DNA of 46,448 nt from Chitinophaga pinensis (GCA_943324745.2 CALPMT020000024.1:1-46448); one strand, 5' to 3'; counted from the stretch's first letter, positions 26,417-36,100 are shown. Translations and numbers: made by a program. Notes: generated by a model from the sequence alone, not told the origin.

Positions 26417-28092
26417 TACTTGCGTACTTCTTGACCTTTTGAATACGTTTTGTCTAAAATGATCTTTCCAGTGGAGTCAAACATACGAAATTTACCATCT
26501 TTCAGTCCATTTTTATATTCAGATTCAGAAATTTTTTCACCTCTGCGACCAAATTGGGTCATTAATCCTTCTAATTTTCCATCCTTGTAATTGGTGATTA
26601 CTGCTGGTAATACCCCCCCAGGTAGGTAATCCACCCATTTACCGTCTTTTTCATCATTGATGTAATGTCCTTCTTCAGTTAAGTCATAATCTTTCATGGA
26701 ATAAGATGCATGATATCCATGACGTACACTTTCTTTCACTTTTCTACCTTTAGTAAAACCATAATCGATTGGTGCCGCTTTTTCTATGATTTTATAGGTG
26801 TTGATGTCTTCTACTTTTCCATTGTCATAGTATTTCGTCCATTTCCCTACTTTATACCCTTCTTTATAGAATCCAGTTAAGGTAACTGTTCCGTCCATAG
26901 CCCAAGAATACCATTGTCCATGAAGTAGACCGTCTTCGAACGTAGATTGATTTTTTAATGTAGAATTTTGCCAAAAGTTTTTCCAAATCCCTTCTTCTTT
27001 CCCTTTGATGTATTTCCCTGTCATTAATAAAATTCCATCTTCATACCATGTTTCCCACAAACCATCTTTCAAATCGTTAGAGTAGGTACCTGCTTTGAAT
27101 AATTTCTTGTTTTCGTAGTAATATTCCCATTTACCTTCGCGCTTATCTTGTTTGTAAAAAGCTTTGTAAGAAACTTCTCCGGTAGGATAATAATAGATCC
27201 AATTTCCATCTTGCATGTTGTTGACAAAAGTTCCTTCCATGTCTTTTCCTCCTTTGTTGGTATACCAAAACCATTTTCCTTCTTTTTTCCCAGCTACATA
27301 ATTCCCAGTTACATTCAGTACTTTGGTGTCATAATAGTAGGAGTAAGGTCCATCTAATAATCCATTTTTATAGTTACTGATTTTTTCTAAATCACCTGTA
27401 TAGTAGAAATATTTCCATTCACCATCTTTGCGTTCTTGTTTGAAGAAACCTGTTAAAAATAAATATCCATTGATACTGCGTTCCTCAAATATACCATCGC
27501 GTAATCCTTCTTTGTAATTATATACTTCTTTGGCTTTTCCATTTGGGTAATAAGTTGTTTTATTTCCTGTTCCATTTTTGATGGTACGAGTATGTAATGA
27601 ATCATTTTTCCAAAAATCTTTCAACATACAGATGGTATCTATATATTCTTCTACCGATTGTTCTCTTCCATCCATGTAATACTTTCTCCAAATACCGAAT
27701 GGCTTCCCGTTTTTGTATTTCCCTTCCACAATAAGTGTTCCATTTTCCACCCATTCGCGGTAAATCGAATCTTGTTTGTCTAGCTTAAAATATCCCTCTT
27801 GGCGCGGTTTTCCATTCGCATATTTTAAGAATATTTGACCATGTAATTTTTCGCGGTAATAATTACGGATTTCTTCAATGTCACCAAACTCGTTGTAATA
27901 TTCCCATTTTCCATGTTTGTCTCGCGTTTCTCCTAATCGATCTTTGTAATAGGATCCAACCGACTGAATTTTAGTTTTTTTAAAATCCCAAAACAATTTA
28001 TCTTTTTCAGTTAAATTTTCTTTTTTAACAGTCTGAGCTTTACAAACTAAAGAGAAACATATCACGAGTAAAACAAGAATTTTTTCAAACAT
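26416..28092 (-). CDS. Exported YwqK/MORN-like repeat protein, 558 aa
   Basis: A signal peptide (about 1-19, ending CKAQ) precedes a long array of 22-25-residue units with the pattern W-x-YY-x-x-G and KxGxW, e.g. KREGKWEYYYENKKLF and KDGLWETWYEDGILLM. These are MORN_2/YwqK-type repeats, each a beta-hairpin, and they fill almost the whole protein. In B. subtilis YwqK belongs to a toxin locus, and databases often label this family an antitoxin, but here the export signal, length and neighbours argue for a surface or periplasmic scaffold. It follows the LysE-type gene by nine bases and overlaps the dehydrogenase gene by one. Confidence 0.8.
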   Translation of the reverse strand: MFEKILVLLVICFSLVCKAQTVKKENLTEKDKLFWDFKKTKIQSVGSYYKDRLGETRDKHGKWEYYNEFGDIEEIRNYYREKLHGQIFLKYANGKPRQEGYFKLDKQDSIYREWVENGTLIVEGKYKNGKPFGIWRKYYMDGREQSVEEYIDTICMLKDFWKNDSLHTRTIKNGTGNKTTYYPNGKAKEVYNYKEGLRDGIFEERSINGYLFLTGFFKQERKDGEWKYFYYTGDLEKISNYKNGLLDGPYSYYYDTKVLNVTGNYVAGKKEGKWFWYTNKGGKDMEGTFVNNMQDGNWIYYYPTGEVSYKAFYKQDKREGKWEYYYENKKLFKAGTYSNDLKDGLWETWYEDGILLMTGKYIKGKEEGIWKNFWQNSTLKNQSTFEDGLLHGQWYSWAMDGTVTLTGFYKEGYKVGKWTKYYDNGKVEDINTYKIIEKAAPIDYGFTKGRKVKESVRHGYHASYSMKDYDLTEEGHYINDEKDGKWVDYLPGGVLPAVITNYKDGKLEGLMTQFGRRGEKISESEYKNGLKDGKFRMFDSTGKIILDKTYSKGQEVRK

Positions 28093-28101
28093 AATCGTAG
28101 G

Positions 28102-28740
28102 TTAAAAATTTTTAAGAATTCCTTGAAGTAATAAAACTACCCCAAACAAAAATAAGATAGATCCGGTAATTCGATTCAACGAACCCAATAATTGATCGGT
28201 TATAAAGGGACGAAGTTTTTTAGCTCCAATTATTTTTAATACATCAATGGAAAAAAAAGTAATTAATAAAACGCCAATAAATAGGATATTATCTAACCAA
28301 CTATCTACTCCATGTTCAGTCCCTAGAGCCATGACACTAAACCAATAGAATATCACCATTGGATTCACTAAATTTAGCATTAAACCTTTCAAAAATTGAA
28401 TTAAATAATCTTTAGAGGTATGATTAGTGTTGACTATTTCTTCTTGGGATTGAATTTTTGATTTTTTAAAAAAAGAGACAACTCCATAAATAATAAAGAG
28501 TCCTCCACTGATCGCTTTTAATAGTTCAGTATGCTTCCCTTCAATTAATTTTGCTACTTCACTATAGAAAATGTAGGCAATTGAAATATAAATCAAATCG
28601 CTAATTAATATACCTAAATCAAAAGCTAAAGCAGATTTAACTCCTTTTTTAATACTTGTTTCTAGTAGTAAAAAAAAAGCAGGACCAATCATAAAACTTA
28701 AAATTAATCCAGTAAAAATCGCTTTGACTACTAATTCCAT
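28102..28740 (-). CDS. LysE/RhtB-family exporter, 212 aa
   Basis: Six membrane segments and the N-terminal signature FTGLILSFMIGPAFFLLLETSIKKG, in which GP and the following helix are typical of LysE/RhtB amino-acid exporters. The second half contains LMLNLVNPMVIFYW, another conserved segment. Members export lysine, threonine, homoserine or other metabolites; the substrate is not determined here. It opens a leftward operon with the YwqK-like and dehydrogenase genes, under an exact -7 box at 28761. A link with the dehydrogenase (amino-acid or hydroxyacid metabolism) is possible but inferred. Confidence 0.9.
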   Translation of the reverse strand: MELVVKAIFTGLILSFMIGPAFFLLLETSIKKGVKSALAFDLGILISDLIYISIAYIFYSEVAKLIEGKHTELLKAISGGLFIIYGVVSFFKKSKIQSQEEIVNTNHTSKDYLIQFLKGLMLNLVNPMVIFYWFSVMALGTEHGVDSWLDNILFIGVLLITFFSIDVLKIIGAKKLRPFITDQLLGSLNRITGSILFLFGVVLLLQGILKNF

Positions 28741-28760
28741 ATATGATTGATTATTTTTAA

Positions 28761-28768
28761 CAAAGGTA
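28761..28768 (-). promoter_or_regulatory. -7 promoter box of the LysE-YwqK-dehydrogenase operon
   Basis: TACCTTTG on the minus strand fits TAnnTTTG, giving a leader of about 16 bases before the ATG at 28740. No -33 TTG at the usual distance. Confidence 0.5.
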
Positions 28769-28777
28769 TTTTTTTTG

Positions 28778-30298
28778 CTAATAGTTTCTACGTTCTCTAC
28801 CTAAAGTTTTAATGGCACCAACCGTGAGGTAAAAATTTGAATAAACTTCGTCCTCTACATTTGAAAAACGTGCTTTAGGTTCTATGAAAAAAGACACATT
28901 ATCACATTGAAACAGTTTAGGCAGTTTAATTAGTTCGAATAATATACGTTCATATTTTATTTTCCTAGAAATATAAGCACCAACTTGTAGTGTATGTCTT
29001 GTTTTTCCTTGACCAATCGTATTTTCATACTCATAAGGGTGCAAATTGTAAGGACGGTAAATATCCCCTCCAAAAGAAACATTATTTCCAGATGAAAAAT
29101 AATCGCTTCCTTTTAAGAATCCTTGTCCCCAAAATTCATAACTCCATTTTTTAAAATGAAAGGATACTTCTTGGTATAACTCAATAAAATTAGAACCTAA
29201 AGGATGAGCAACAGGTAAACCTTGATTTCCTAAAACAACATCAGGAGATTTTTGTGAATAGGTGTATGGGCGAACCAGATTAAATTCTGTACGGTAAAAA
29301 ATTTGGCAGGAATTTTGTAAGGTTTTCCATCCTTTTAGACCCACTTGTAATCCATACTTATTAGACCACCATCCATTTTGCTTTTGAAATGCAGAAAGTA
29401 AAAAATCGTCTATTAGTACTTGACCGTAAAACATTGCATTTGCATGTTTATATGAAAAATGTAGACCTAAGAGGATGTTATCAGCAGATCCCATATTATA
29501 TTCTTGCGGGCGATAAAATATGAGTGGGTTTAAATATTCTACTTCAAATCCACGATTATACAAGGTGTCTTTCATTTGATAAACCACGGTTTCAAAAATA
29601 GAAAAATTCCATTTTTTGGATGGATTAAAACTCAAATAATGGGTCGCGTTACCTTTTGGGCTATAATGATTTCCACTTCTTTCTCTCCAAATTTGTTGGA
29701 TAAATGAATATTCTAATTTACCAAACTTTGCTTTTAAGGATGCAAATGGAGCAGGAACACCTTGATTTCCTAAAAATAATGAGCGATCACCTTCACCAAA
29801 AGTGATTCTATCTATTCCAGTTGTAAACGTAAGTATAGAATTAGGTTTATATTGAATCCGACCTCTTATATCCCCATAGATTGAATATGCTGTGAATGGA
29901 TTTAATACTTTGATGTTTTCAAAAAAGAATGATTTCGTTTGAAATATTGAGGTGTATGGTATGATTGATTGATTAGATGTGCCTAGTCTTAAATCAAAAA
30001 TACAGGAAACTTTATCTTTAATATTACCTGTTAATGTAGATGTCAAACCTTCTTGAAACGTAAATCCGGTTGTACCATTTTTATATACGTTTAAATTAAA
30101 AATTTCATCCGGTAATATTTTAAATTGAATTTTACTTGAGTCTTTATTTAATAAAGAATCAAGTTCAAAGAACATAAACGATTTTTCAGAAGTATGTAAG
30201 TTAACATCTTTTTTTAACCATATTTTTTCTACTTCTGGTGTTTGTTGACCAAAAAATATAAATGGGAATAAAAGGGTTACTAATAGTAGATTCTTCAT
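28778..30298 (-). CDS. RemB-like/Wzi-fold outer membrane protein, 506 aa
   Basis: A signal peptide (MKNLLLVTLLFPFIFFGQ) leads to a barrel protein. Motifs such as IRGRIQYKPNSILTFTTGID, ITFGEGDRSLFLGNQG, YGQVLIDDFLLS and LPVAHPLGSNFIELYQ resemble flavobacterial RemB and the capsule-assembly Wzi family. RemB is a mobile surface protein linked to gliding motility in Flavobacterium johnsoniae; Wzi anchors capsule. It may serve surface polysaccharide or adhesion here. Its start shares one base with the stop of a second gene of the same fold, so the pair arose by tandem duplication or functions as a pair. I assign the fold, not the gene name. Confidence 0.72.
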   Translation of the reverse strand: MKNLLLVTLLFPFIFFGQQTPEVEKIWLKKDVNLHTSEKSFMFFELDSLLNKDSSKIQFKILPDEIFNLNVYKNGTTGFTFQEGLTSTLTGNIKDKVSCIFDLRLGTSNQSIIPYTSIFQTKSFFFENIKVLNPFTAYSIYGDIRGRIQYKPNSILTFTTGIDRITFGEGDRSLFLGNQGVPAPFASLKAKFGKLEYSFIQQIWRERSGNHYSPKGNATHYLSFNPSKKWNFSIFETVVYQMKDTLYNRGFEVEYLNPLIFYRPQEYNMGSADNILLGLHFSYKHANAMFYGQVLIDDFLLSAFQKQNGWWSNKYGLQVGLKGWKTLQNSCQIFYRTEFNLVRPYTYSQKSPDVVLGNQGLPVAHPLGSNFIELYQEVSFHFKKWSYEFWGQGFLKGSDYFSSGNNVSFGGDIYRPYNLHPYEYENTIGQGKTRHTLQVGAYISRKIKYERILFELIKLPKLFQCDNVSFFIEPKARFSNVEDEVYSNFYLTVGAIKTLGRERRNY

Positions 30299-31872
30299 TA
30301 AAAATCAAAATATTCGTTTGTAATTGAAGTTCTTAGTCCTAACATTAAACATTGATAACTCGATTCTAAATGATCGAATGAACTCGCTCTACCTTGGTAA
30401 TTAACAAATAATGTACCGTTATATAAATTATTGAAGCGAAAGCCAACTTCTATGTTCTCTAAAATCGTCGTTCCATTTTTTAAGTCAGATGGATCTAATT
30501 TGGGTGCAAAAATCGAGTTAGACAAAAATTGTTGAGTTAAATTTCCTCCCTGCGTGTAATAGATATTGGTTTTAGAATTAAGATAAAAACGATTGAATTG
30601 ATAGCCTAGTTTCACAAACAACTCACTGAAATTATTTCCTTTTGGATGAGCTGAAGGAAGGTTGTAATTACTATAACTTAGCTTTGCCCTAGACGCTCCA
30701 TAAAAGTTTTTAGGGACTTGATTCCATTCACATTGAACCTGAAAATTCTTTACTCCAAACGCATCAAAATAATATAAGCCTACTTGTCCAGCTCCTAGCC
30801 ATGTATCATTGTACTTATCAGCTACTAATTGGCCATAGATTCGGATTTTATTGAAAGCAAAATCTATATTTATACCTGTTATCCCATTGATTATAGACTG
30901 ATTTTCAAGTAGTAAATCATTTTGTAACAAGGGCAATGGAATTAGTTGACTTGGCATTAGTTTATGCATAGAAATGGAGTCTCCTCGTAATTGATTTCCT
31001 CCTGTAAATAAACTAATTGACAAAGCATCAATTGGTTGAAAAGTCAAATAACTAGCTGCGAATAGTTTATTTTCAAAATTTGATTCTACAGCTAGTGTAG
31101 TCGGCTTTCTATATAAATTTAATTGTTTTCTATATAATACCTGGTAATTAACAAAACGATTAATTTTCCATTTTAATCTTAAACTAGGGGAATTACTGCT
31201 ATTGTCTGAGAGGAGCAGCGAGCGATATCCAGAACCAATAAAATGTTGATTATTCCCAAATTCAATTTGAAATTTCGGATGAAAATTAACATGTATGTTT
31301 CCGGAAGAATATGCGTAGTCATACCCAGTCGCTTTAAATGGTTTCGTTCTACTAGCGCCTGGTATCATTGCATTTTGAGTACTGTATTGACCATAGAATT
31401 TGACATAGTTTTCACCCTGTTGGTTGAAATATATATTTTCATAATCTTGAAATTGAGCTTGATTTTCACAAAAGGAAAAATTAAAACCAATTTTACTCAA
31501 AAGATCACCCTCAACGTATATTCCACGTGTATTTCTGTAAACAGGCCAATAATTAGAATCTAATTTTCCTACTCTTCCCTTTGAATAATTTAATAAAGGG
31601 GTGATACCAATGCTAATCCCATTTTTTTTTTGCTCAATAGGGAAACGTTTATATAAATAAGCCTCTACATCAGTATATACAGGTATTGAATCTCGATTAA
31701 GTTGTGCTACATTTAATTGATTAGTATTTGCTGGAAAAAAAGTTTCAATGGATTTATTTTTAGATAGAGATATAAATTTTTCTTTAAAATAACTTTGTTG
31801 AAGTATAATTCTATTTTGTCCATACAACAAGGAATAACATCCTAAAAAGAATAAAATCAATAGCTTTTTCAT
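30298..31872 (-). CDS. Second RemB-like/Wzi-fold outer membrane protein, 524 aa
   Basis: A signal peptide (MKKLLILFFLGCYSLLYGQ) is followed by the same strand pattern as the next gene: FGNNQHFIGSGYRSLLLSD corresponds to FGEGDRSLFLGNQG, IYGQLVADKYNDT to YGQVLIDDFLLS and NLPSAHPKGNNFSELF to LPVAHPLGSNFIELY. It keeps the longer HxxGxGYRSLLLSD form known from RemB-like proteins. It overlaps cysQ by four bases upstream and the paralogous gene by one downstream, so cysQ and both barrels form one translationally coupled unit. A role in gliding, adhesion or capsule attachment is inferred from family only. Confidence 0.75.
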   Translation of the reverse strand: MKKLLILFFLGCYSLLYGQNRIILQQSYFKEKFISLSKNKSIETFFPANTNQLNVAQLNRDSIPVYTDVEAYLYKRFPIEQKKNGISIGITPLLNYSKGRVGKLDSNYWPVYRNTRGIYVEGDLLSKIGFNFSFCENQAQFQDYENIYFNQQGENYVKFYGQYSTQNAMIPGASRTKPFKATGYDYAYSSGNIHVNFHPKFQIEFGNNQHFIGSGYRSLLLSDNSSNSPSLRLKWKINRFVNYQVLYRKQLNLYRKPTTLAVESNFENKLFAASYLTFQPIDALSISLFTGGNQLRGDSISMHKLMPSQLIPLPLLQNDLLLENQSIINGITGINIDFAFNKIRIYGQLVADKYNDTWLGAGQVGLYYFDAFGVKNFQVQCEWNQVPKNFYGASRAKLSYSNYNLPSAHPKGNNFSELFVKLGYQFNRFYLNSKTNIYYTQGGNLTQQFLSNSIFAPKLDPSDLKNGTTILENIEVGFRFNNLYNGTLFVNYQGRASSFDHLESSYQCLMLGLRTSITNEYFDF

Positions 31873-32690
31873 AGTATTTCAAGTTTAGTTTTTATTAAAC
31901 TTGCTTTTGTTTGTGCGATGAAATGAGGGTTATATAAATCTTCTTTGTTATAAGTCAAGGTTGAGTTATTTAAAACTCCTATAATTGAACCATCCATTGC
32001 TTCGAGAATTGCTTGACCAGCCGCAATATCCCATTCCATAGTAGGTGCAAAACGAGGGTAGATATCTGCTTTTCCTTCTGCTAAGTCGAAAAATTTTAAA
32101 GCGCTTCCTTTTTCTATATAACTAATATCTCCGTGTTGTTCACGAAGTTTTTCTACAAATTCTGCGGTTTTAGGTGAATGAAAACTACGCGATGAAACCA
32201 ATACCATTGGTTGGTTGATATTTGTATTCGCGCTGAGTTCTATCCAATTTTCTGTTTGACCAGCTGCGTCAAACGATCCAATAAAAACTCCAGTTGTTTT
32301 ACCACCAATTAAAATCTTTTTTTGGACAGGGGATAAAATAATCCCAAAAACTGGTTTACCATTTACTATGTGTGCTATATTTATTACAAATTCACCGTTT
32401 TTTTTGATGAATTCTTTGGTACCATCCAAAGGGTCGACACACCAATTTTCTTTCCAATTTTTTCGGATAGAATAATCGATGTTTATAATTTCTTCACCAA
32501 TGATAGGGATATTTGTCTGTATTAGTCTGTGATGTATTAATTCGGATGAAGCTTTGTCAGCTTCTGTGACCGGACTACCATCAGACTTGTTTTCACTAGA
32601 GAAACCAACATTATAGTATTCCATGACCACAAAAGATGCGTCAATTGCGGCTTGTATTGCAATAATGTAATTTTGTGGTAATGAATTCAT
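31869..32690 (-). CDS. cysQ: 3'(2'),5'-bisphosphate nucleotidase
   Basis: A Li-sensitive, Mg-dependent phosphatase of the inositol monophosphatase superfamily that recycles the sulfotransfer by-product PAP to AMP. The metal-site Glu66-Glu67 (IIGEEI), the motif DPLDGT (86-91) and the C-terminal MEWDIAAGQ with the WD metal ligand are all present. The 273-residue length is normal. It is the first gene of an operon with two RemB-like outer membrane genes and overlaps the first by four bases. cysQ beside surface-carbohydrate genes could mean a need to clear PAP from sulfation reactions, but no sulfotransferase is in the window. Confidence 0.93.
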   Translation of the reverse strand: MNSLPQNYIIAIQAAIDASFVVMEYYNVGFSSENKSDGSPVTEADKASSELIHHRLIQTNIPIIGEEIINIDYSIRKNWKENWCVDPLDGTKEFIKKNGEFVINIAHIVNGKPVFGIILSPVQKKILIGGKTTGVFIGSFDAAGQTENWIELSANTNINQPMVLVSSRSFHSPKTAEFVEKLREQHGDISYIEKGSALKFFDLAEGKADIYPRFAPTMEWDIAAGQAILEAMDGSIIGVLNNSTLTYNKEDLYNPHFIAQTKASLIKTKLEIL

Positions 32691-32697
32691 CTACCAA

Positions 32698-32705
32698 CAA
32701 AATTA
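32698..32705 (-). promoter_or_regulatory. -7 promoter box of cysQ, nearly leaderless
   Basis: TAATTTTG on the minus strand is an exact match. Its last base lies seven bases before the ATG at 32690, so a start 3-6 bases downstream leaves a leader of only 2-5 bases. Confidence 0.45.
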
Positions 32706-32733
32706 ACAATTATGAAGAACTATTGACTTATCA

Positions 32734-33642
32734 CTATTTGTTATTAATCCATTTTTTACGTGTATAACTCTTTTGAACAGAAAAATAACCTAAAGCACCA
32801 TTAGAGAAAATAGGATCTGGATTCGATGGTGTAGCACTTTGTCTACCTCCTTGGTTTAACACTAAATTAAATAAATAGCGATATATCTTATACTCAACAT
32901 TTACTAGCGTTAATTCTATTTCTACAGAGTCTTTTAGTGTTGTAATCCCATTTTTTTCAATTTTAAATTGTGGTATGTTATTAACTAATGTGTCAGGAGA
33001 AAATTCATTTAATTGAAATAGTGGTTTACGTGTATACATAACCCCGTCTAAATTTTGATCATCATCCACCAGAATTTTATTGATTTTGACACCGTTTTTC
33101 TTAGCTTTAAACTGATACCAATTTGGTATACCAGCTGGTGTTTCGTTTCTAATTGGAGCAATGGAGTAGTTATATCTTCCAAATGATTTTTGTTTAAATA
33201 CCCCAATAGAATCTAGAGGTACTGGATGATTTGGACAAGCGCTTGTAGCAGAATATACTTTATTATCCACTTTAACAAATAAATTTAATGTTTTACTCTC
33301 TGTAACAAAACCTTTACGAATTTTTAATTCATATTTTCCATCGCCTTTGTAATTTTTAGGTGTTGATTTGATCGTATCTTTTCCATCAGTCAAAGTGATA
33401 GTAGCGTTATCTACTGCCAATCCACTTATTTCAGTATCAAAATTTACAGTGCGTCGTACATATACATATTGTGTACTACTATCTACTTGATTTAATGAAT
33501 CTACTTCGAAAGCAGCTTCAATGATAATTTTTGGATCATCTTTGTTTAAATCCAATTTAATTACTTTCTCACACGAAAATAACGTGATTATTAAACTTAT
33601 AAATCCTAAAAAGTAGTGTGCTGAATTAATTTTCGATTTCAT
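32734..33642 (-). CDS. DUF4249 lipoprotein, second copy, 302 aa
   Basis: A lipobox, LITLFSC, follows the hydrophobic start, and the mature protein begins EKVIKLDLNKDDPKIIIEAAFEVD, a DUF4249 signature. I start at 33642 (MKSKINS); the longer reading from 33807 lies inside the receptor gene in another frame and lacks a signal peptide. The gene begins one base after the stop of the TonB receptor at 33644, the same arrangement as the 17305/18189 pair. It is probably a surface partner of that receptor. The C-terminal part from 215 onwards has no known motif. Confidence 0.88.
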   Translation of the reverse strand: MKSKINSAHYFLGFISLIITLFSCEKVIKLDLNKDDPKIIIEAAFEVDSLNQVDSSTQYVYVRRTVNFDTEISGLAVDNATITLTDGKDTIKSTPKNYKGDGKYELKIRKGFVTESKTLNLFVKVDNKVYSATSACPNHPVPLDSIGVFKQKSFGRYNYSIAPIRNETPAGIPNWYQFKAKKNGVKINKILVDDDQNLDGVMYTRKPLFQLNEFSPDTLVNNIPQFKIEKNGITTLKDSVEIELTLVNVEYKIYRYLFNLVLNQGGRQSATPSNPDPIFSNGALGYFSVQKSYTRKKWINNK

Positions 33643-33643
33643 A

Positions 33644-35965
33644 TTACTTAAATTTAAAGTTATAGGTAATTGCAGGTATCCATCTAAATAAAGATGTTTG
33701 AACTGCTTCTGTAATATTCGGGTTTCCTTCTTTTTCTCGGAATGCAATTGTGTATGCATTTTCTCTTCCGTAGACATTATAGATGGAGAAATTCCAACTG
33801 CTTTCATAAGTTTCCGTATTTTTTCGGATCCAATTTACACCTAAATCTAATCGGTGATAATTAGGCATTCTTGCACCATTTCGTGTGGTGTATAAAAATT
33901 GAGTTTGACCTTCAATCGTATACTTTCCTGAAGGGAAGGTGACAGCGTTTCCTGTGTAGAATACAAACAAGGCAGAAATTGATAATTTAGGTGTTAAATC
34001 ATAAATTGTCACAACGGATACGTCATGCGTTCTGTCTTGTTTAGCATTGTACCAAGCGCCATTGTTGATCCCTTCTATTTTTCTTTCAGATTTTGATAGA
34101 CAATAGGATATCCATCCATTAAATTTACCCTTCTTTTTCTTCAAAATCATTTCTAAACCATACGCTCTACCTAAACCATAAAGTAATTCTCCCTCCAAAA
34201 CTTGATTTGCTTGGGTATTTGCGCCATTACGATAATCAATTTGATTTTGTAAATACTTATAGTAAATCTCTGCATTAAATTCGTACGAATTTTCTTTAAA
34301 GTTTTTAAACCATCCAAAAGCAGCTTGATCTGCAATTTCAGGTTTTGTATTTATCGTAGAACCTAAAATAACATCCGTTGGCGAGGAGGTGGTTGCATTC
34401 GACACCAAGTGAATATTCTGTGCATTTCGTGCGTATGCTAATTTAAAACTTTGATCTTCTCTGTAGGAATAACTCATGGAAAGTCTTGGCTCTAAAACAG
34501 GGTAGGTTTTAACGAATTGGTTATCAGAATAATTTAACGTGTCATTAACCTTTCCGTTTGCATACGTATACATATCTTGTCCATTACCCAAAACAGAGAA
34601 TGTAGAAAGTCTAACACCATAGTTTACAGAGAACTTTTCACTTACTTCCCAGTCGTTTAGCACAAAAAGTGCACCTTCAATAGATTTAGCAGGATTAAGT
34701 TGAACAATGCCAGTAGTTACACCTTTTGAACCAATTAATTGACCCGGAGTGATATTATGGTTGATCAAATTTAATCCAAATTTGATTTTGTTTTTTGTAT
34801 TAGCATAATATTGGAATTCTTGTTTCAAGTTATAGTCTAATACTTTGGATTTAATCGTAAAATCTACTTGTTCGGCAGTAATTGCGATTTTGTAATCATA
34901 AGAGCTGTAGATTACAGAAGTATTTGAGAATAATTTTGGTGATATGATATGGTTCCAACGAACAGTACCTGTAGCATTTCCCCAATCAATACCAAATGTT
35001 GAACCGAAACCTAGTACATCTCTACCAAAATAGCCAGAAAGATAAAGTTTATCTTTTTGGCTGAATTTATAATTCAATTTTGTGTTTAAGTCATAAAAAT
35101 AGAGCGTGTTATCTTTGAAATCTTTATTTGCTTTTAAAAACAAGTCTGCGTAGGTTCTTCTACCTGTAATCAAGAATGAAGATTTATCTTTTACTAATGG
35201 TCCTTCTACATTTAATTTAGAAGATATTAATCCTAATCCTCCACTTACATTATAGCGTTGGTTATTTCCCTCATTCATTTTAATGTCAAGTACTGAAGAC
35301 AATCTACCCCCTAAATTTGCAGGTTGATTTCCTTTGTATAAGGTAGCATCTTTGATAGCGTCAGAATTAAATGTAGAGAAAAAACCAAGTAGGTGGGATG
35401 CATTATAAACAGGAGCTTCGTCTAATAAAATTAAATTTTGATCAGAACCGCCACCACGTACATAATATCCGGACTTTCCTTCTCCAGCGCTTTTTACACC
35501 AGGTAATAATTGTAGCGTTTTGATGATATCTTTTTCACCAAATAATACGGGTATTTTAGCAATTGCCTTTGGATCTAAACGTTCAACACCCATGGTAGAA
35601 CCTCGCACGTTGTCTTGTTTATTGATCGTCACTTTTGCAACTTCTAATTCCGTCGTTTTTTCAGATGGAGTCTCCAAAACGAAATTTATTGCAAGATTCT
35701 CTTTTAAATCAATTTCTTTTTCTTGGGGAACATATCCAATGTATGTTACCAACATGGTGTATTTACCTTCTGGAATAGTTAACGAGTAAAAACCATACTC
35801 GTTACTTGCTACCAAATAAGCATAGTCTTTAATACGTATTTTCACGCCGATTAAAGCTTCACCTTTTTTTTGTTCAGTGATGGTACCGCTAATTGTAAAT
35901 TTGTTTTGGGAAAATCCAATAAAACAGAGTGTTACAAAAAATGTCAGTACTATAAAATTTTTCAT
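33644..35965 (-). CDS. TonB-dependent receptor with N-terminal carboxypeptidase-like domain, 773 aa
   Basis: A signal peptide (ending at about residue 19) precedes a CarboxypepD-regulatory-like beta-sandwich at about 22-105 (FTISGTITEQKKGEALIGVKI ... YTMLVTYIGYVPQEKEIDL), then a plug with LFGEKDIIKTLQLLPGVK and GYYVRGGGSDQNLILLDEAP, and a barrel ending YNFKF. This is the complete version of the architecture seen truncated at 18189. It drives a two-gene unit with DUF4249. The substrate is not recognisable; no sugar- or iron-specific neighbour helps. No clear promoter was found in the 135-base gap before it. Confidence 0.93.
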   Translation of the reverse strand: MKNFIVLTFFVTLCFIGFSQNKFTISGTITEQKKGEALIGVKIRIKDYAYLVASNEYGFYSLTIPEGKYTMLVTYIGYVPQEKEIDLKENLAINFVLETPSEKTTELEVAKVTINKQDNVRGSTMGVERLDPKAIAKIPVLFGEKDIIKTLQLLPGVKSAGEGKSGYYVRGGGSDQNLILLDEAPVYNASHLLGFFSTFNSDAIKDATLYKGNQPANLGGRLSSVLDIKMNEGNNQRYNVSGGLGLISSKLNVEGPLVKDKSSFLITGRRTYADLFLKANKDFKDNTLYFYDLNTKLNYKFSQKDKLYLSGYFGRDVLGFGSTFGIDWGNATGTVRWNHIISPKLFSNTSVIYSSYDYKIAITAEQVDFTIKSKVLDYNLKQEFQYYANTKNKIKFGLNLINHNITPGQLIGSKGVTTGIVQLNPAKSIEGALFVLNDWEVSEKFSVNYGVRLSTFSVLGNGQDMYTYANGKVNDTLNYSDNQFVKTYPVLEPRLSMSYSYREDQSFKLAYARNAQNIHLVSNATTSSPTDVILGSTINTKPEIADQAAFGWFKNFKENSYEFNAEIYYKYLQNQIDYRNGANTQANQVLEGELLYGLGRAYGLEMILKKKKGKFNGWISYCLSKSERKIEGINNGAWYNAKQDRTHDVSVVTIYDLTPKLSISALFVFYTGNAVTFPSGKYTIEGQTQFLYTTRNGARMPNYHRLDLGVNWIRKNTETYESSWNFSIYNVYGRENAYTIAFREKEGNPNITEAVQTSLFRWIPAITYNFKFK

Positions 35966-36100
35966 AAAATATTTTTTTGTTTAAATTTAAGCAACTTTTA
36001 TTAAACAGAAGTTTATTTTTCGATGAATCAAGGATTTTACCCTTTAAGTCCACGGAAATTTAGGTTAAATTTTTCATTAATTTAGAATCATTCTAAAGAA

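Noticed and set aside
26416-28092. YwqK-like protein as half of a toxin-antitoxin pair
   Set aside because: It has a signal peptide and no toxin-like neighbour; the neighbours are an exporter and a dehydrogenase.
33643-33807. Upstream extension of the DUF4249 gene
   Set aside because: It overlaps the receptor's C-terminus in another frame and would bury the lipoprotein signal behind 55 residues.
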